NCBI GenBank assembly: GCA_006176705.1
Contig: QRFJ01005037.1
Span: 220,886 to 284,885, forward strand
Source: Cocos nucifera
Taxonomy: Eukaryota > Streptophyta > Magnoliopsida > Arecales > Arecaceae
Reading direction: 5' to 3'
DNA length: 64,000 bases
Below the pieces are notes generated by a model, which did not search any database, was not told the origin of the DNA, and saw nothing but the letters and a program-made list of their open reading frames with translations. Below, piece after piece: positions 45,835 through 58,960 of this stretch. Position numbers and translations under genes: made by a program. Positions within the stretch are counted from its first letter, which is position 1; each line of letters begins with the position of its first letter.

Positions 45835-48800
45835 CCTAAAGCCAATTGGCTACAAGTCTAAGTCCCATCTTCTCAAGGTGGGCTTCGATCTTCTGCTGGC
45901 CCAATGGCTTTGTAAGTGGGTCCATCGCATTGTCTGCGGAAGTCGACTCTCTTGACCTCAACGTAATCCTTCTCGAGGTAATCATGGATGAGGTGGTATC
46001 GCCGTTCGAATGTGCTTGGATTTTTGATGAGACCTTGGCTCCTTTAGCTAAGGGCTATGGTGCCATTGTTGTCATAATATAGAGAAATGGCATCTGATGG
46101 CATTACTCCGATTTCTGCAGCAAACTTCTTATACCAGAATGCTTCCTTTGCAGCTTCTGATGCAGCAGTAATATATTCTGCTTCCATGGTGGAATCTGCT
46201 ATCATAGTTTGCTTAGGAACTCTTTCAGCTGACAGCACCACCATTGCACATAAATAGACTCCTAGATGTCGACTTTCGATCATCTACATCAGACATAAAA
46301 TCTGAGTCTGTGTATCCCTGGACTTGGAGTTCTCCATTACCAAAGATCAACATCATATCCTTAGTTCTTCTTAAGTACTTAAGGATACATTTCATAGAAG
46401 TTCCAGTGTTCTTCATCCTGGATTTGACTGATATCTGCTTGTGACACTCACAGCATGGGCTATATCAGGTCGTGTACATAGCATGGCATACATGAGGCTC
46501 CCTATTGCAGAAGCATAAGGGATCTTGCTCATGCATTCTATTTCCTCAGGTGTGCTAGGGGCACATCTTCTTGGAAAGATGAATACCATGTCTGAAGGGT
46601 ATTAATCCCCTCTTAGAGTTTTCCATACTAAACCTCTTTAGTACTTCCTCTATGTACATCTTCTGTGAAAGTCCTAGCATCCTATTCGGTCTATCTCCTA
46701 TAGACCTTAATTCCTAGAATAAAGGATGCTTCACCTAGGTCTTTCATGGAGAATTCCTTGGACAACCATATTTTGACTGTGGTCAACATGGGAATATCAT
46801 TCTCCAATAAGGAGGATGTCATCCACGTACAATACGAGGAAGACAACAGCGCTCCCACTGATCCTTTTTGAAGAACACATGGTTCCTCTTCATTTTTGAT
46901 GAAATCCAAACTAATTTTGATCACATCATTGAAAATGAGTGTTCCAGCTTCCGAGATGCTTGCTTAAGTCCATATATGGACCTTTGCAGCTTGCAAACCT
47001 TGTGATCAGTATCACTGGATGTGAAACCTAGCGGCTGTTCCATATAGATATCTTCCTCAAGATATCCATTTAAGAATGCCATTTTCACGTCCATTTGCCA
47101 TATTTCATAATCAAAATAGGCTGCAACAGGCAAGCAATGTGCGGATGGATTTTAGCATAGCTACTGATGAAAAAGGTATCCTGATAGTCAATGCCTTCGC
47201 GTTGACTATAACCTTTTGCCACTAGTCTAGCCTTGAATGTCTCCACATTTTCCATCTGCACCAATCTTTCTCTTGAAGATCCATTTACACCCAATAGGTA
47301 CTATACCTTCTGGTGGATCTACCAAGGTCCAGACTTGGTTTGAGTGCATCGAGTCAATTTCTGACTGCATTGCCTCTAGCCATTTCTCGGAGTCGATATC
47401 TGATATCGCCTCGTTGTAGGTTTTGGGATCATCACCATGAGCACCATTACCTACGAGGAACATTTTCTCTACTTCCTCTGAAATAATACCTAAGTATCTT
47501 TCAGGGGGATGGAAAACTCTTTCCGATCTATGAGGTGGAGGAGGTAGTGTTCTTATTGGCTCAACCTGATTTGGTTCCAATTGGTCCTTAGCTCGTTGTT
47601 CTTGTGAGACTTTCTCATCAAGCTTGATCTGCTTTCCAATGCCGCTATCTTGAATAAACTATTTTTCAAGAAAGATGGCATGTCGACTCACAATCACATT
47701 GTGGTCTTCTGGAATGTAGAAATAGTATCCTAATGACTCTTTAGGATATCCTATGAATCGAGCTCTAAAGGACCTAAACTCTAACTTGTCCGCTTGTTGT
47801 CTTTTGACATGAGCCGGACAATCCCCAAATTCTGAGATGACTCAGACTTGGTTTCTTACCGTGCCATATCTCATACGGTGTGGTAGGAACGGTTTTAGAG
47901 GGAACCCTATTCAGTAGATAAATTGAAGTTAACAATGAGTGTCCCCAAAGAAATTAGGGAGGTCTGTGAAGCTCATCATGGATCGAACCATATCCAATAG
48001 AGGTCCGATTTCTCCATTCTGAAACTCCCATTGAGTTGAGGTGTTCCTGGTGGAGTCCATTGAGAGACTATGCCATTTTTCTTGAGATAGTCTAGGAATT
48101 TTCGGCTAAGGTATTCACCTCCTCGATCTGATCGAAGAACCTTAATGGGTTTTCCAGTTTATTTTTCTACTTCATGTCTGAATTCTTTGAACTTTTCAAA
48201 AGCTTCAGACTTGTGTCTCATAAGATACACATACCCATACCTAGATGATCATCGGTAAAGGTAATGAAGTAGACAAAATTGCCTCTAGCCGGCACATCAA
48301 ATGGGCCGCACACATCAGTATGTACTAGGGCAAGGAGATCTGTGGCCCTCTCCCCATGTCCAACAAAAGGGAGTTTAGTCATTTTGCCTTGAAGACAAGA
48401 TTCACAAGTTGGATATGACTCGAAAGTCAATGGACTCAATAGCCCATTTTTCTCCAATTTGTTGATCCTATCTTCTGCTATATGACCTAATCTCAGGTGC
48501 CATAGATATCTATCATTTGGACTATCCCTAGGTCGTTTGGCATTCACGTTTTGCTCGATAGTTAGAAAATAGGTACATCAATATGTAGCTGATAAAGACC
48601 ATTAATAAGGAAAACCATTTGCAATTTTATTTCTTTCATAAAGAATGTTACAATGGTCCTTAAAGAAGGTAATCACATAGCCTTCTTGTGCTAAGCATGA
48701 AACAGAAATCAAATTCCTGCTAGCTGCAGGCACATAATAACAGTCTTTCAAAACTAAGTCTAAACCAGATGGTAATCGAAGAGGGTATGTTCCCACGGCT

Positions 48801-49824
48801 ACTGCAGCAACTCTTGCTCCATTACCGATGCGTAGGATCATGTCTCCATCCCTCAGCCTCCTGCTATCCTCAAGACCCTGCATGGAAGTGCACAGATGAG
48901 CACTAGAACCAGAGTCAAGCACCCAACTGGATGCAGAAGAAACCATAAGGTTAGACTCAATAACGAGCATACCTCCAGAAGGACCTTCCTTCTTGTTCTT
49001 CAGGGTGGCCAGGTAAGTAGGGCAGTTCCGCTTCCAATGGCCGTCGCTGTTGCAATGGAAACACTTTCCTTTGCCAGCGGCCTTCTTCTTCGGCTCTGCC
49101 TTCTTCTTCTTTGCTCCTTCCACCTTCTGCTTTTTCACAGACTTCTTTTTCTTTCCATAAGACTTTCTTTTGGAAGAAGTCCATTCCATAGCAAGAACTG
49201 AGCCTTTAGAACCTTTCATAGAAAGCTCAGCGGTAACCAGCATATTCATTAATTCGGCCAAGGAATTTTGAAGTTTATGCATGTGGTAATTCATGATGAA
49301 TTGCCCATATGCATCAGTCAAGGATTGCAGAATAATATCATTCTGCAGATCCAAGTCTAACTTCACACCGAGCTTCTCAAGCTCTTCCATGTCCTTGATC
49401 ATCATCAGACAGTGATCTTGGACTGACTGCCCATCATGCATCTTAGCCTTAAAAAGTCATTTCGTGACTTGATATTTGGCTGCGCGACTCTGTTCACCAA
49501 ACATCTCCTGCAGGTGAGCCAACATTTGGCGAGCAGTCCCGATATCTTCATGTTGGCACTGGAGCTCATCAGACATCGAGCCCAACATGTAATATCTGGC
49601 CTTATTATCTTCGTCTATCCATTTTTCAGAGATGCTCTTTATTCAGTGGATGGACGGGCTGGTAAGGTGGGAGGGTCCTGGTCCAATACATGGGTTAACT
49701 TCTCGAAGTCCAAAATAATTTTGTAGTTCCTGAGCCAATCTTTATAATTGGGTCCGGTCAGTCTATGTGTGTCCAGGATACGTGCCAATGGGTTGGACGC
49801 AGACATTTTTCTATAGAGAGTCAA
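45835..49824 (-). pseudogene. copia D gag-pol polyprotein (degenerate)
   Basis: Minus-strand polyprotein beginning MSASNPLARILDTHRL (49824). Capsid and nucleocapsid follow, with an intact CCHC knuckle (CFHCNSDGHWKRNC near 49055), then protease DSG (SSWVLDSGSSAHLC), the integrase zinc finger and start of the core (48547-48218), a linker (47580-47227), reverse transcriptase fragments (47294-46700) and RNase H fragments (46416-46044). It carries an in-frame TGA at 49457-49459 and TAG at 47659-47661, both shared with E, and many single-base insertions relative to E (for example near 46556, 46868, 47127 and 48003) that break pol. The YVDD region near 46820 is split by a frame change. Confidence 0.85.
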
Positions 49825-51670
49825 AGATTCTAGTTAGATACTTGTAATTATTGACTTGACCAATTTATTTAGGGATTTTATTTTTAAACAAATTAGCTCC
49901 CACTATTTTCTCGGATCCCTACACTCCCTCTGTAGAGATGCAAAAATCTCCACGATTAATGATTTCTAGTGGGTGGTGCGGTCTCACCAACTGACTCATC
50001 ACCTCACCTAACAGTTATTGGTGATGGGTTAGCCAATGAGTGAACAACTCTTGTTCAATGATTCTCTAATCATGGTGCACCCAAACTTGGTCTCTAATTC
50101 ATGAATCTCACCGTATCCAAAATATTGATCCACTCCTTAGTTAAGTCAGACCCACCATTTGCATAGACTGGGTTCCTAATTGAGTCTCTCACCGTATCCA
50201 AAATATTGAGCCCAACTCATCCTCCAGCCCATAGCATCCAATGCCTAATAGACATGGTTGCATCTTTTCCGGTGCAACTGAGCCACTGTATCCAGCCGAG
50301 AACAATCAACCCCGGGAAGGGCCCGCACATCTACAATGGTGGAAGACCTCAGACTTAATCTTTTCTTAGGGAGAATTGATTCAGGTCTCATTAAACTAGA
50401 CTTGTCTTAGTCATAACAATTATGACTAACCTAGTGGCATGGGTTAGCTCGGATTATTGACCACCTCAGATCAGAACTGTGTCAACAGATATGGCCAGGT
50501 AAGTGAGATCCGGTGGAAGGAATATGCCATTAACTCGTACAAGAATGCATTCAGGTCGAGTAGCTTCCAATTAAAAACCAGTCGGTCGTATGTGCCAAAC
50601 TTACCTTAGACACCAAATTGTTGAGTCCAGAACCAATTGGGTTAGCCTACAATCCAGACTCTAACCTCTGAGCCTAATTAGGTCTTGCTTGATCGTGACT
50701 CGATCTTGACCCAGACTTAATCCTATTAGGCTGGTCAATTTAAGCATTGTTGATCCCATCTAACCAACTCTTGATTCGGTTTGATCAACCGCTTAGACCT
50801 AATTGAGCTACCCAAGCCCGAACCCAGTATTATGAATATGTCTTAGATCTAAAATTCTCAATTTTAGACCTAATTAATATTTCCATAATCTTAATTCTTT
50901 AATTAAGTAGGGTTCATAAACAAAATATGCACAATAAATCCTAGGGTTTCAGGATCTAGGGTTTTGCAGAAAGTAAGTTTTGGGTTTCTGATTAAGGACG
51001 AACACGCAGCACCCCTACACATCATAAGAACACCCCATCGAATGGGAAGAGAGGGCCTTTAAACCCTTCTTCGTTCTTATGACCGGACGGCCAAGAGGAA
51101 CGCCTTAATCAGGAACATGCAATACTACAAAATAGTTTTAGATCTATATCATATATCTCATATACAAATTAGATCTAATCATGGCATATTTTGCATACAT
51201 CTCATGTATCATAATCATGCATATTTTCAGATCTAAATTATCTCATAATAATCTAAAAAATTAGATTTAAATTGATCTAATCAAAATAAATTCTAATCTA
51301 GATAATTATGTAGAACTATTCTACAACTAGTCTAGACATGCATCAATCATATCTCATATGATATTTAAAATTAAATAATTTTTATTTACTATTTTTTAGA
51401 TGTTATTATAATACTTATAATATCAAAAAATAGTAAATAAAAGGATCTAAAATATGATTTAATCAGATTAAATCAAAAACATGCAAGACTATTCTATAGA
51501 ACTATTCTATTCTAGAACTAGTCATGCATATCTTCTAATCTTAGATCCAAATCATTTAATTTTAATTTTTTCTGATTTCAGATCTGATCACATCTCATGT
51601 GACATCTAAAATCACTTATTTTTTAATTAAAATAAATTTAAAATCAGATCTAAACAATTTTAGAACCATG
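49825..51670 (-). other. untranslated leader of copia D
   Basis: About 1.85 kb between the primer-binding site and the gag start, with no coding potential. It matches the leader of E closely and lacks the MITE seen in C (intact site at 50366-50368). Compared with E, several CpG sites have become TpG or CpA (for example TCCAAAATA against TCCGGAATA). Confidence 0.7.
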
Positions 51671-51682
51671 GCTCTGATACCA
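51671..51682 (-). promoter_or_regulatory. primer-binding site of copia D (initiator tRNA-Met type)
   Basis: GCTCTGATACCA on the + strand, the complement of TGGTATCAGAGC, lies two bases from the right LTR. This fixes the right LTR as the 5' LTR. Confidence 0.92.
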
Positions 51683-51684
51683 GT

Positions 51685-53976
51685 TGAAGGGAAAATCCTG
51701 ATTTCCCGGTCCAGGTTCGTTCAGATCTGATCAGATCAAGAGATATATTTCAAAAATTTTTTTCTTTGATCCAATCAGATCTTGAGATGTTTTAGATCTG
51801 AATTCTTATTATTTTAATAAATAAAATAAAATAAGATAAATTAAATCAAATTTAATTTACCTGATTTGGGTAATCCTATTACCCTGTTGATGATCCTGTT
51901 TGCAGCGGAAGGTTCTGGATCTAGCCATGCAAGCGCCTGGCCTCTACCGGTATCCACTCAGGGCTTGGATCTGGAGATCCTCTTCTTCTCTATCACATCC
52001 TCCAAAAATCAGATCTGGATCTGATCTGGAGGATCTTCAAAACTCTTTTGAAGATCAGCAGTCGTCCTTTGCAGCAGCGCAGCCTTCTTGCTTTTGATCG
52101 CCTTTCTTTGATCTGGAATCGCACCAACCAAGGTCCAAAACTCCTTTTGGACGTGGAGAGGAGAGGGAGAAGGTGAGTTTGGCATGGAGGAAGGAAGGGA
52201 GAGGCAGCCTTGGGGCATGGGGTTTCTCAAACTTTTTTTTCAATCACAATCTGGGTTGGGCGCAGGGTCTTATTTATAGACTAGCTGTGATCCAACTCCT
52301 CTTCTTCCCAACCAATCACAACCCTTTGTGAAATCAGATCTAAATCTGATTGGTGGGAATAGAGTCCCCTGGATTCCTCCTTAGAGGGCCTAAGACCAGT
52401 CAAAGTTGGTTCTTAGGAGAACTCTAATTGGAATCCAAAAAGGAGATGGAGTCCTTGTCCAACAAGGACTCCTAGGCGCCTCCAACTTGGGCACACGCCA
52501 AGGGTGGCGTGCGCCCTCTTCCTTGCCAGGTTCTGGCAGGGGGACAGGCCCCCACCAGCTCTCCAATAGGTGCATGACATGTGGTCAAAAGTCAAAGTGT
52601 CAATGGTCAACATTTGACCAGTCAAAGGTAGACTTTTGACCAAAGTCAAAGAACAAGAAATGGCAGGTGACCAAAAATGGCAGGTAATGTCTTACAAAAT
52701 AAGACAACCTTTTCTGACTTGGACAACCTCCAGTCAGACCATATGAAGGCCTCTGATTGAGCACAAACTCCTTTGGCTCAGTCAGGACAACTTATTTATG
52801 ATAGCAAAAGAAGAACGTTAGGTTCAATCGAGTGCTAGCACGATTTCCTTGAACCTAATTGAATCTCATTCAGATCAATTGAACTAGATCAGTTCAATTG
52901 ATGATCACCAGATTCAAACCCTTGTTTGTGTGACCCAGTTAGGTTCAGTTCTGTATGGTAATGGGATATGTCATGATCTCTATCATCGACATCATCGAAA
53001 CTCCTTTCGATGGATCAGAACTCTTCTGATTCGAACAGCTAGAATGATCGATCATCTAAATCATTCTAATTGCTCCCAAAATCCACCAGTGACACCTAGC
53101 AGTATATGGTGGCAACCCATCAGAGCTGAATGCGAACCTCTTGGTGCAGCTACCTGTGTGATTAAGTTCTTCTATCTTGAGCCCCGATCAGATTAGGGTT
53201 AAGGTGAACTCGTCAAACCCTAGTCTCTGTCATATGATGTAATCATTCGATTCGAAGTCCGAATGTGAAAATCTAAATAGAAACTCTTTCTATTATTTCA
53301 CTCTGCCATGGCCATGGACTTCTGGACTTGATTCTCATGATCATCATAGGGCTGCTCCTCTACCACCGAGGTAGATAGATTCCATCTTGATGCCAATCCA
53401 GTTCCTACAATGAACATGCTATAGCCAACATACACCTCAGGGTTCCATATGGCTAGGAGATCGAGTAATGGTGTAGTCAAACTATAACACCCTCAAGGTG
53501 AACTGCCGATGCACCTCAGGTCAAAGAACCAGACACACTACTGCAGCATCGAGTCAGTCATTGACGAGAAGGTAGACTCCCTAATGACTACTCGAGGTGG
53601 TCACGCTCAGTGCCCTCGTTCTCTAACGAGTACCTGTACTCTCGCTCCAGTGTCTCCACACCATAGACGCAAGACTCATCTACTAAAGAGAAGCGATTGT
53701 ACACCAACCTTCTGGATCAATCATCATCCTCGTGATGGTCCTATGGTCGGGATCATTTTATGAGTTAATAATGATTATTCATATCTTAAATTTTCAACTC
53801 TTGAAAATATGAATTATCATTACCATTAACTCAAAGGATGTATCACAGACACTAAATACACATATGTGATAGAAAATAACCCATTTTATTCATTATAGTC
53901 AAAATTATAATTTTGCCCCTAGAAGTGTATTACAAGTGTCAGCCAATTCTAGCTTCTAGGGCACATATATCTAACA
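51685..53976 (-). repeat. right (5') LTR of copia D
   Basis: 2.29 kb from TGAAGGGAAAATCC to ATATATCTAACA. It is nearly identical to the left LTR of E: in a 267-bp comparison (52930-53196 against 57905-58171) I see one difference. The minus-strand TATA is at 52271-52278, with a W-box cluster upstream. Confidence 0.9.
52582..52650 (-). promoter_or_regulatory. W-box cluster in U3 of the copia D 5' LTR
   Basis: Seven GTCAA/TTGAC cores within about 70 bp, including GGTCAACATTTGACC as an inverted pair, placed roughly 300-370 bp upstream of the minus-strand TATA box. TTGAC(C/T) is the core of the W-box bound by WRKY factors. The cluster recurs at 57558-57626 in E and in shorter form (four cores) at 44451-44481 in the older left LTR. 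Activity is inferred only. Confidence 0.5.
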
Positions 53977-56668
53977 GGACGTTCTAGTAGTAAAAGCTCC
54001 ATCGACTTACAATGTAATTCTCAACCGATCTGGTCTAAACGTACTTTGGGCAGTGGTGTCGACCTACTTTTTGAAAATGAAGTTTCCAATAAGCTATAGG
54101 ATTGGAGAAGTCAGAGGAGATAAAGCTTTGGAAAGACATTGCTATTCAATCATCTTGTAGAGGGATGAGCAGTCAGATCCTTATCCGATTGATGGGCTGG
54201 ATATCCACGATGATCTGACTGAAAAGGGGGTGAGCCCATGGAAGATCTTGTTTCTATCCCTCTGAATGATGAAAATGTGGAGCACATGGTATAGATTGGT
54301 TCCAATCTAGCAAAAGAGATACAAGAGCAGCTTGTCGAATTTTTGTGAAGGAATGCAGATGTTTTTGCTTGGATCCCTAACGACATGCTCAGAATAGATG
54401 CTAAAGTCATGGAACATTGTCTAACCGTAGATCCCAAGCATCAGCCAGTGAAGGAGAAGATGTGTAGCCATGCCCCAGAGAAACAGAAAGTAATTACAAA
54501 TGAAGTTGACAAGCTCCTCAAGGCCGGATTCATCTAAGAAGTCAACTATCTAAACTGGGTCTCCAATGTTGTGCTCGTCAACAAGGCGAACAGCAAGTGG
54601 AGAATGTACATAGACTTCAAAAAGCTAAATAAAGTTTGTCCAAAAGATAGCTACCCCCTGCTCAGGATTGATCAACCGATGGATGCAACCTTATGCCATG
54701 AGCTCCTCACTTCCATGGATGCCTTTTTCAGCTATAACCAAATCCGGATGGCACCAGAAGATGAGAGAAAACTACTTTTATTTCTGATCATGGTGTTTAC
54801 TATTATAGGATTATGCCTTTTGGACTCAAAAATGCAGCAGCAATATACTAGCGCCTGATCAATAAAATTTTCAAGGAGCAGATCAACCGCAACATAGAGA
54901 TATATGTAGATGACATGCTTGTCAAGAGCCAAGCTTCAATAAATCACATTACCAACTTTGAAGAGATCTTCAGCATCTTTAGGAGGTACAGGATGAAGCT
55001 GAACCCAACTAAGTGCGCCTTCGACATGACTTTGGAGAAGTTTTTGGGATTCATGGTGTCAAAGCATAGAATTGAAGTAAATTCGGAGAAGATTCGGGCC
55101 ATTCAAGCGATGACTACTCCAAGATCAATCAAAGAGATTCAACGCCCGATCGAAAAGGTGGCAGTCTTGAATCGCTTCATCTTGAGGTTGGCCGAGTGAT
55201 GCATGCCCTTCTTTCAAGTCCTAAAATGGTTGAAGAACTTCTGCTGGACCACTGAATGTCAATAAGCCTTTAAAGAGCTCAAAGTTTACCTCTGCTCATC
55301 TGCCCTATTAGCAAATCCCAAACCCAAAGAGAGATTATTTTTGTACCTGGCGGTCTCCCCAGCGGCCCTTGCGATAGTTCTAGTCAAATAAGAGGCAAAA
55401 GTATAGAGATCGATCTACTATATAAGTCGAGTCTTGAGGGACACCGAGATCATGTATACTAAGTTAGAAAAACTAACTTTTGCCCTACTGGTTGCAGTCC
55501 AAAGACTTTGACCTTACTTCCAAGGGCACACCATAACCCTCCTCACTGATCAACCAATCAAAAAAGTTCTTCATCAAATGGATGCCTTTGGAAGAATAGT
55601 GAAATGAGCAATAAAGCTCACCAAGTTTGACATCAACTACCAGCCTCAGCCATCAATCAATGTCCAAATTTTGGCAGATTTTATAGTTGAATGCACCATT
55701 CCGGATGAAGCCGAGCTTGAACAGAATGAAGTTGATATTCCATGGTTATAATCAAGTTTCTCTAAAGAAAGAGCCAACCTTCCTAAAGATTTTTGGGCCC
55801 TATATGTAGACGACTCGTCCAATGCTTCTGGTTTAGGTGTGGGGTGATCTTGGTTATCCCAGAAGGTGTCGTCATTGAATATGCACTGCGCTTTAAGTTC
55901 CCTGTGACTAATAATGGGGCCGAATATGATGCTTTGATTGCAAGGTTAAGGATCATTGAAGAATTAAAAGCAGATTGACTCTAAGTCTAAAATGAATCCC
56001 AACTGGTGGTTGGACAAGTTAATGGCGATTATGAGGCTCGAGAAGAAAGCATGATAAAATATCTCAAGAAAGTAAAGAGCTTGACTCCGACTTTCAATAG
56101 TTTTGACATCAAGCAAATCCCAAGAATGAAAAATACTAGGGCCGACCTTCTCTCAAAGTTGGCAACACTAGCCCCGACTGAGCTACCCAAGGAGGTCTTC
56201 TTCAAAGTCCTAAAACACCCAAGTTTGGAAGGGCAACAGTCTGTAATGTAAATCGACCATGAGTCATGTTGGATTGACCCATTGGTTGCTTATCTCAAAG
56301 ATGGAGCTCTTCCTTATGATCTGAAAGAAGCTCAAAAACTCAAAATTAAGCCTCCTAATATGTTCTGTATGAAGGCAAGCTGTATAAAAGGTCATATTCC
56401 TTACCGCTCTTAAGATGTCTCAAACCTTCAGAAGCCAACTTTGCGTTATGAAAAGTGCATGAAGAAATCTACGAAAGTCATGTAGGGGCCAGATCCTTAT
56501 CACACAGAGTACTTCGATAGGGTTACTATTGGCCAACCTTGTACCATGATTCTATAGAGTATGTCAAAAAATATGACTGCTGTCAGAGAAGTGCAAACAT
56601 TCAAAGGCCAGCTTCTAAACTTACACCCTTGAGTGCTCCATGGCTGTTTGCTCAGTAGGGGATGGACA
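53977..56668 (+). pseudogene. gypsy pol fragment F (protease to integrase), trapped between copia D and E
   Basis: A Tat-like pol fragment related to A and B. It opens at the end of protease (APSTYNVIL segment), then reverse transcriptase: 54571-54858 (WRMYIDFKKLNKVCPKDSYP, then DAFFSYNQIRMAPEDE) and 54900-55199 with an intact YVDD at 54903-54914 and LNPTKCAFDMTLEKFLGFMV. RNase H follows at about 55793-56250 (NNGAEYDALIARLRIIEELK). The last part is the integrase zinc finger (SHVGARSLSHRVLR), in which the first cysteine of the CxxC pair is Tyr. The fragment ends where E is inserted. Stops and frameshifts are frequent. Its 5' part is absent on the other side of D. Confidence 0.85.
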
Positions 56669-58946
56669 TGAAGGGAAATCCTGATTTTCCTGACCAGGTT
56701 CGTTCAGATCTGATCAGATCAAGAGATATATTTCAAAAATTTTTTCTCTTAGATCTATATCAGATCAGGGATGCTTCAGATCTGATTCTTATTTATTTAA
56801 TAAAAATTAAATGAAAAGGATAAATTAAATCACATTCAATTTACCTGAATAGGGTAATCCTATTACCCTGTTGATGATCCTGTTTGCAGCGGAAGGTTCT
56901 GGATCAAGCCACGCAAGCGCCTGGCCTCTACCGGTATCCACTCGGGCTGGATCTGGAGATCCTCTTCTTCTCTATCACGCCTCCAAAAATCAGATCTGGA
57001 TCTGATCTGGAGGATCTTCAAAACTCCTTTTGAAGATCTGCAGTCGTTCTTCGCAGCAGCGCAGCCTTCTTGCTTTTGATCTCCTTTTCTTGATCTAAAT
57101 CGCACCAATCCAAATCCAAAACACTTTTGGACGTGGAGAGCAAGGGGAGAAGAGAGTATGGCGTGGAGAAAGGGGAGAGAGGCAGCCTTGGGGCGTGGGA
57201 AGATTGCTTCTTGATTGATTTTTTCACTTGGGCGCTGGGTCTCTTATATAGACTAAGCGTGATCCAAGTCATCTTCCTCCCAACCAATCACAACCCTTTG
57301 TGAAATCAGATCTAAATCTGATTGGTGGGATTAGAGTCCCCTGGATTCCTACTTGGAGAGTGCCTTGGACCAGTCAAACTGGATTCTTAGAAGAACTCTC
57401 ATTGGAATCCTAAAGGGAGATGGAGTCCTTGTCCCAACAAGGACTCCTATGGCGCCTCTTACTTGGGCTCACGCCTCCCTTGGCGTGCGCCCATCTCCTT
57501 GCCAGGTTCTGGCAGGGGGACAAGCCCCCACCAGCTCTCCAATAGGTGCATGACATGTGGTCAAAAGTCAAAGGATCAATGGTCAACGTTTGACCAGTCA
57601 AAGGTAGACTTTTGACCAAAGTCAAAGAACAAGAAATGGCAGGTGACCAAAAATGGCAGGTAATGTCTTACAAATAAGACAACCTATTCTGACTTGGACA
57701 ACCTCCAGTCAGACCATATGAAGGCCTCTGTTTGAGCACAAACTCCTTTGGCTCAGACAGGACAACTTATTTATGATAGCAAAAGAAGAACGTTAGGTTC
57801 AATCGAGTGCTAGCACGATTTCCTTGAACCTAATTGAATCTCATTCAGATCAATTGAACTAGATCAGTTCAATTGATGATCACCAGATTCAAACCCTTGT
57901 TTGTGTGACCCAGTTAGGTTCAGTTCTGTATGGTAATGGGATATGTCATGATCTCTATCATCGACATCATCGAAACTCCTTTCGATGGATCAGAACTCTT
58001 CTGATTCGAACAGCTAGAATGATCGATCATCTAAATCATTCTAATTGCTCCCAAAATCCACCAGTGACACCTAGCAGTATATGGTGGCAACCCATCAGAG
58101 CTGAATGCGAACCTCTTGGTGCAGCTACCTGTGTGATTCAGTTCTTCTATCTTGAGCCCCGATCAGATTAGGGTTAAGGTGAACTCGTCAAACCCTAGTC
58201 TCTGTCATATGATGTAATCATTCGATTCGAGTCCAATGTGAAAATCTAAATAGAAACTCTTTCTATTATTTCACTCTGCCATGGCCATGGGCTTCAGGAC
58301 TTGATTCTCATGATCATCATAGGGCTACTCCTCTACCACCGAGGTAGATAGATCCCATCTTGATGCAATCCAGTTCCTACAATGAACATGTCATAGCCAA
58401 CATACACCTCAGGGTTCCATATGGCTAGGAGACCGAGTAATGGTGTAGTCAAACTATAACACCCTCAAGGTGAACTGCCGATGCATCTCAGGTCAAAGAA
58501 CCAGACACACTACTGCAGCATCGAGTCAGTCATTGACGAGAAGGTAGACTCCCTAATGACTACTCGAGGTGGTCACGCTCAGTGCCCTCGTTCTCTAACG
58601 AGTACCTGTACTCTCGCTCCGGTGTCTCCACACCGTAGACTCAAGACTCATCTACTAAAGAGAAGCGATCGTACACCAACCTTCCGGATCAATCACCATC
58701 CTCGTGATGATCCTATGGTCGGGAGCTTTTATGAGTTAATAATGATTATTCATGTCTTAAATTTTCAACTCTTGAAAATATGAATTATCATTACCATTAA
58801 CTCAAAGGATGTATCACAGACACTAAATACACATGTGTGATAGAAAATAACCCATTTATTAATTATAGTCAAAATTACAATTTTGCCCCTAGAAGTGTAT
58901 TACAAGTGTCAGCCAATTCTGGCTTCTAGGGCACATATATCTAACA
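56669..58946 (-). repeat. left (3') LTR of copia E
   Basis: 2.28 kb from TGAAGGGAAATCC to ATATATCTAACA. The minus-strand TATA-like element is at 57244-57250, with the seven-core W-box cluster at 57558-57626. Nearly identical to the right LTR of D apart from small indels and scattered substitutions. Confidence 0.9.
57558..57626 (-). promoter_or_regulatory. W-box cluster in U3 of the copia E 3' LTR
   Basis: Seven GTCAA/TTGAC cores in about 70 bp, about 310-375 bp upstream of the minus-strand TATA-like element, in the same place as in the D 5' LTR. Binding by WRKY proteins is inferred from the motif. Confidence 0.5.
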
Positions 58947-58960
58947 ATCTCCCACTTGTC

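Larger units (their letters stand above)
43527..53976 (-). mobile_element. Ty1/copia LTR retrotransposon D, apparently chimeric
   Basis: Minus-oriented copia element with LTRs at both ends, minus-strand gag-pol, leader and a primer-binding site next to the right LTR. Flanking 5-mers differ (TGACC on the left, GGACG on the right). The left LTR is clearly more diverged from the right LTR than the right LTR is from that of E. From the left LTR to about 46430 the interior is diverged from E; beyond that it is close to E. This fits two copies joined by recombination. It belongs to the same family as C and E. Confidence 0.8.

Noticed and set aside
48896..49201. Plus-strand ORF of 101 codons (also 61997-62215) rich in Leu and Arg
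   Set aside because: Shadow of the minus-strand gag zinc knuckle and lysine-rich region.
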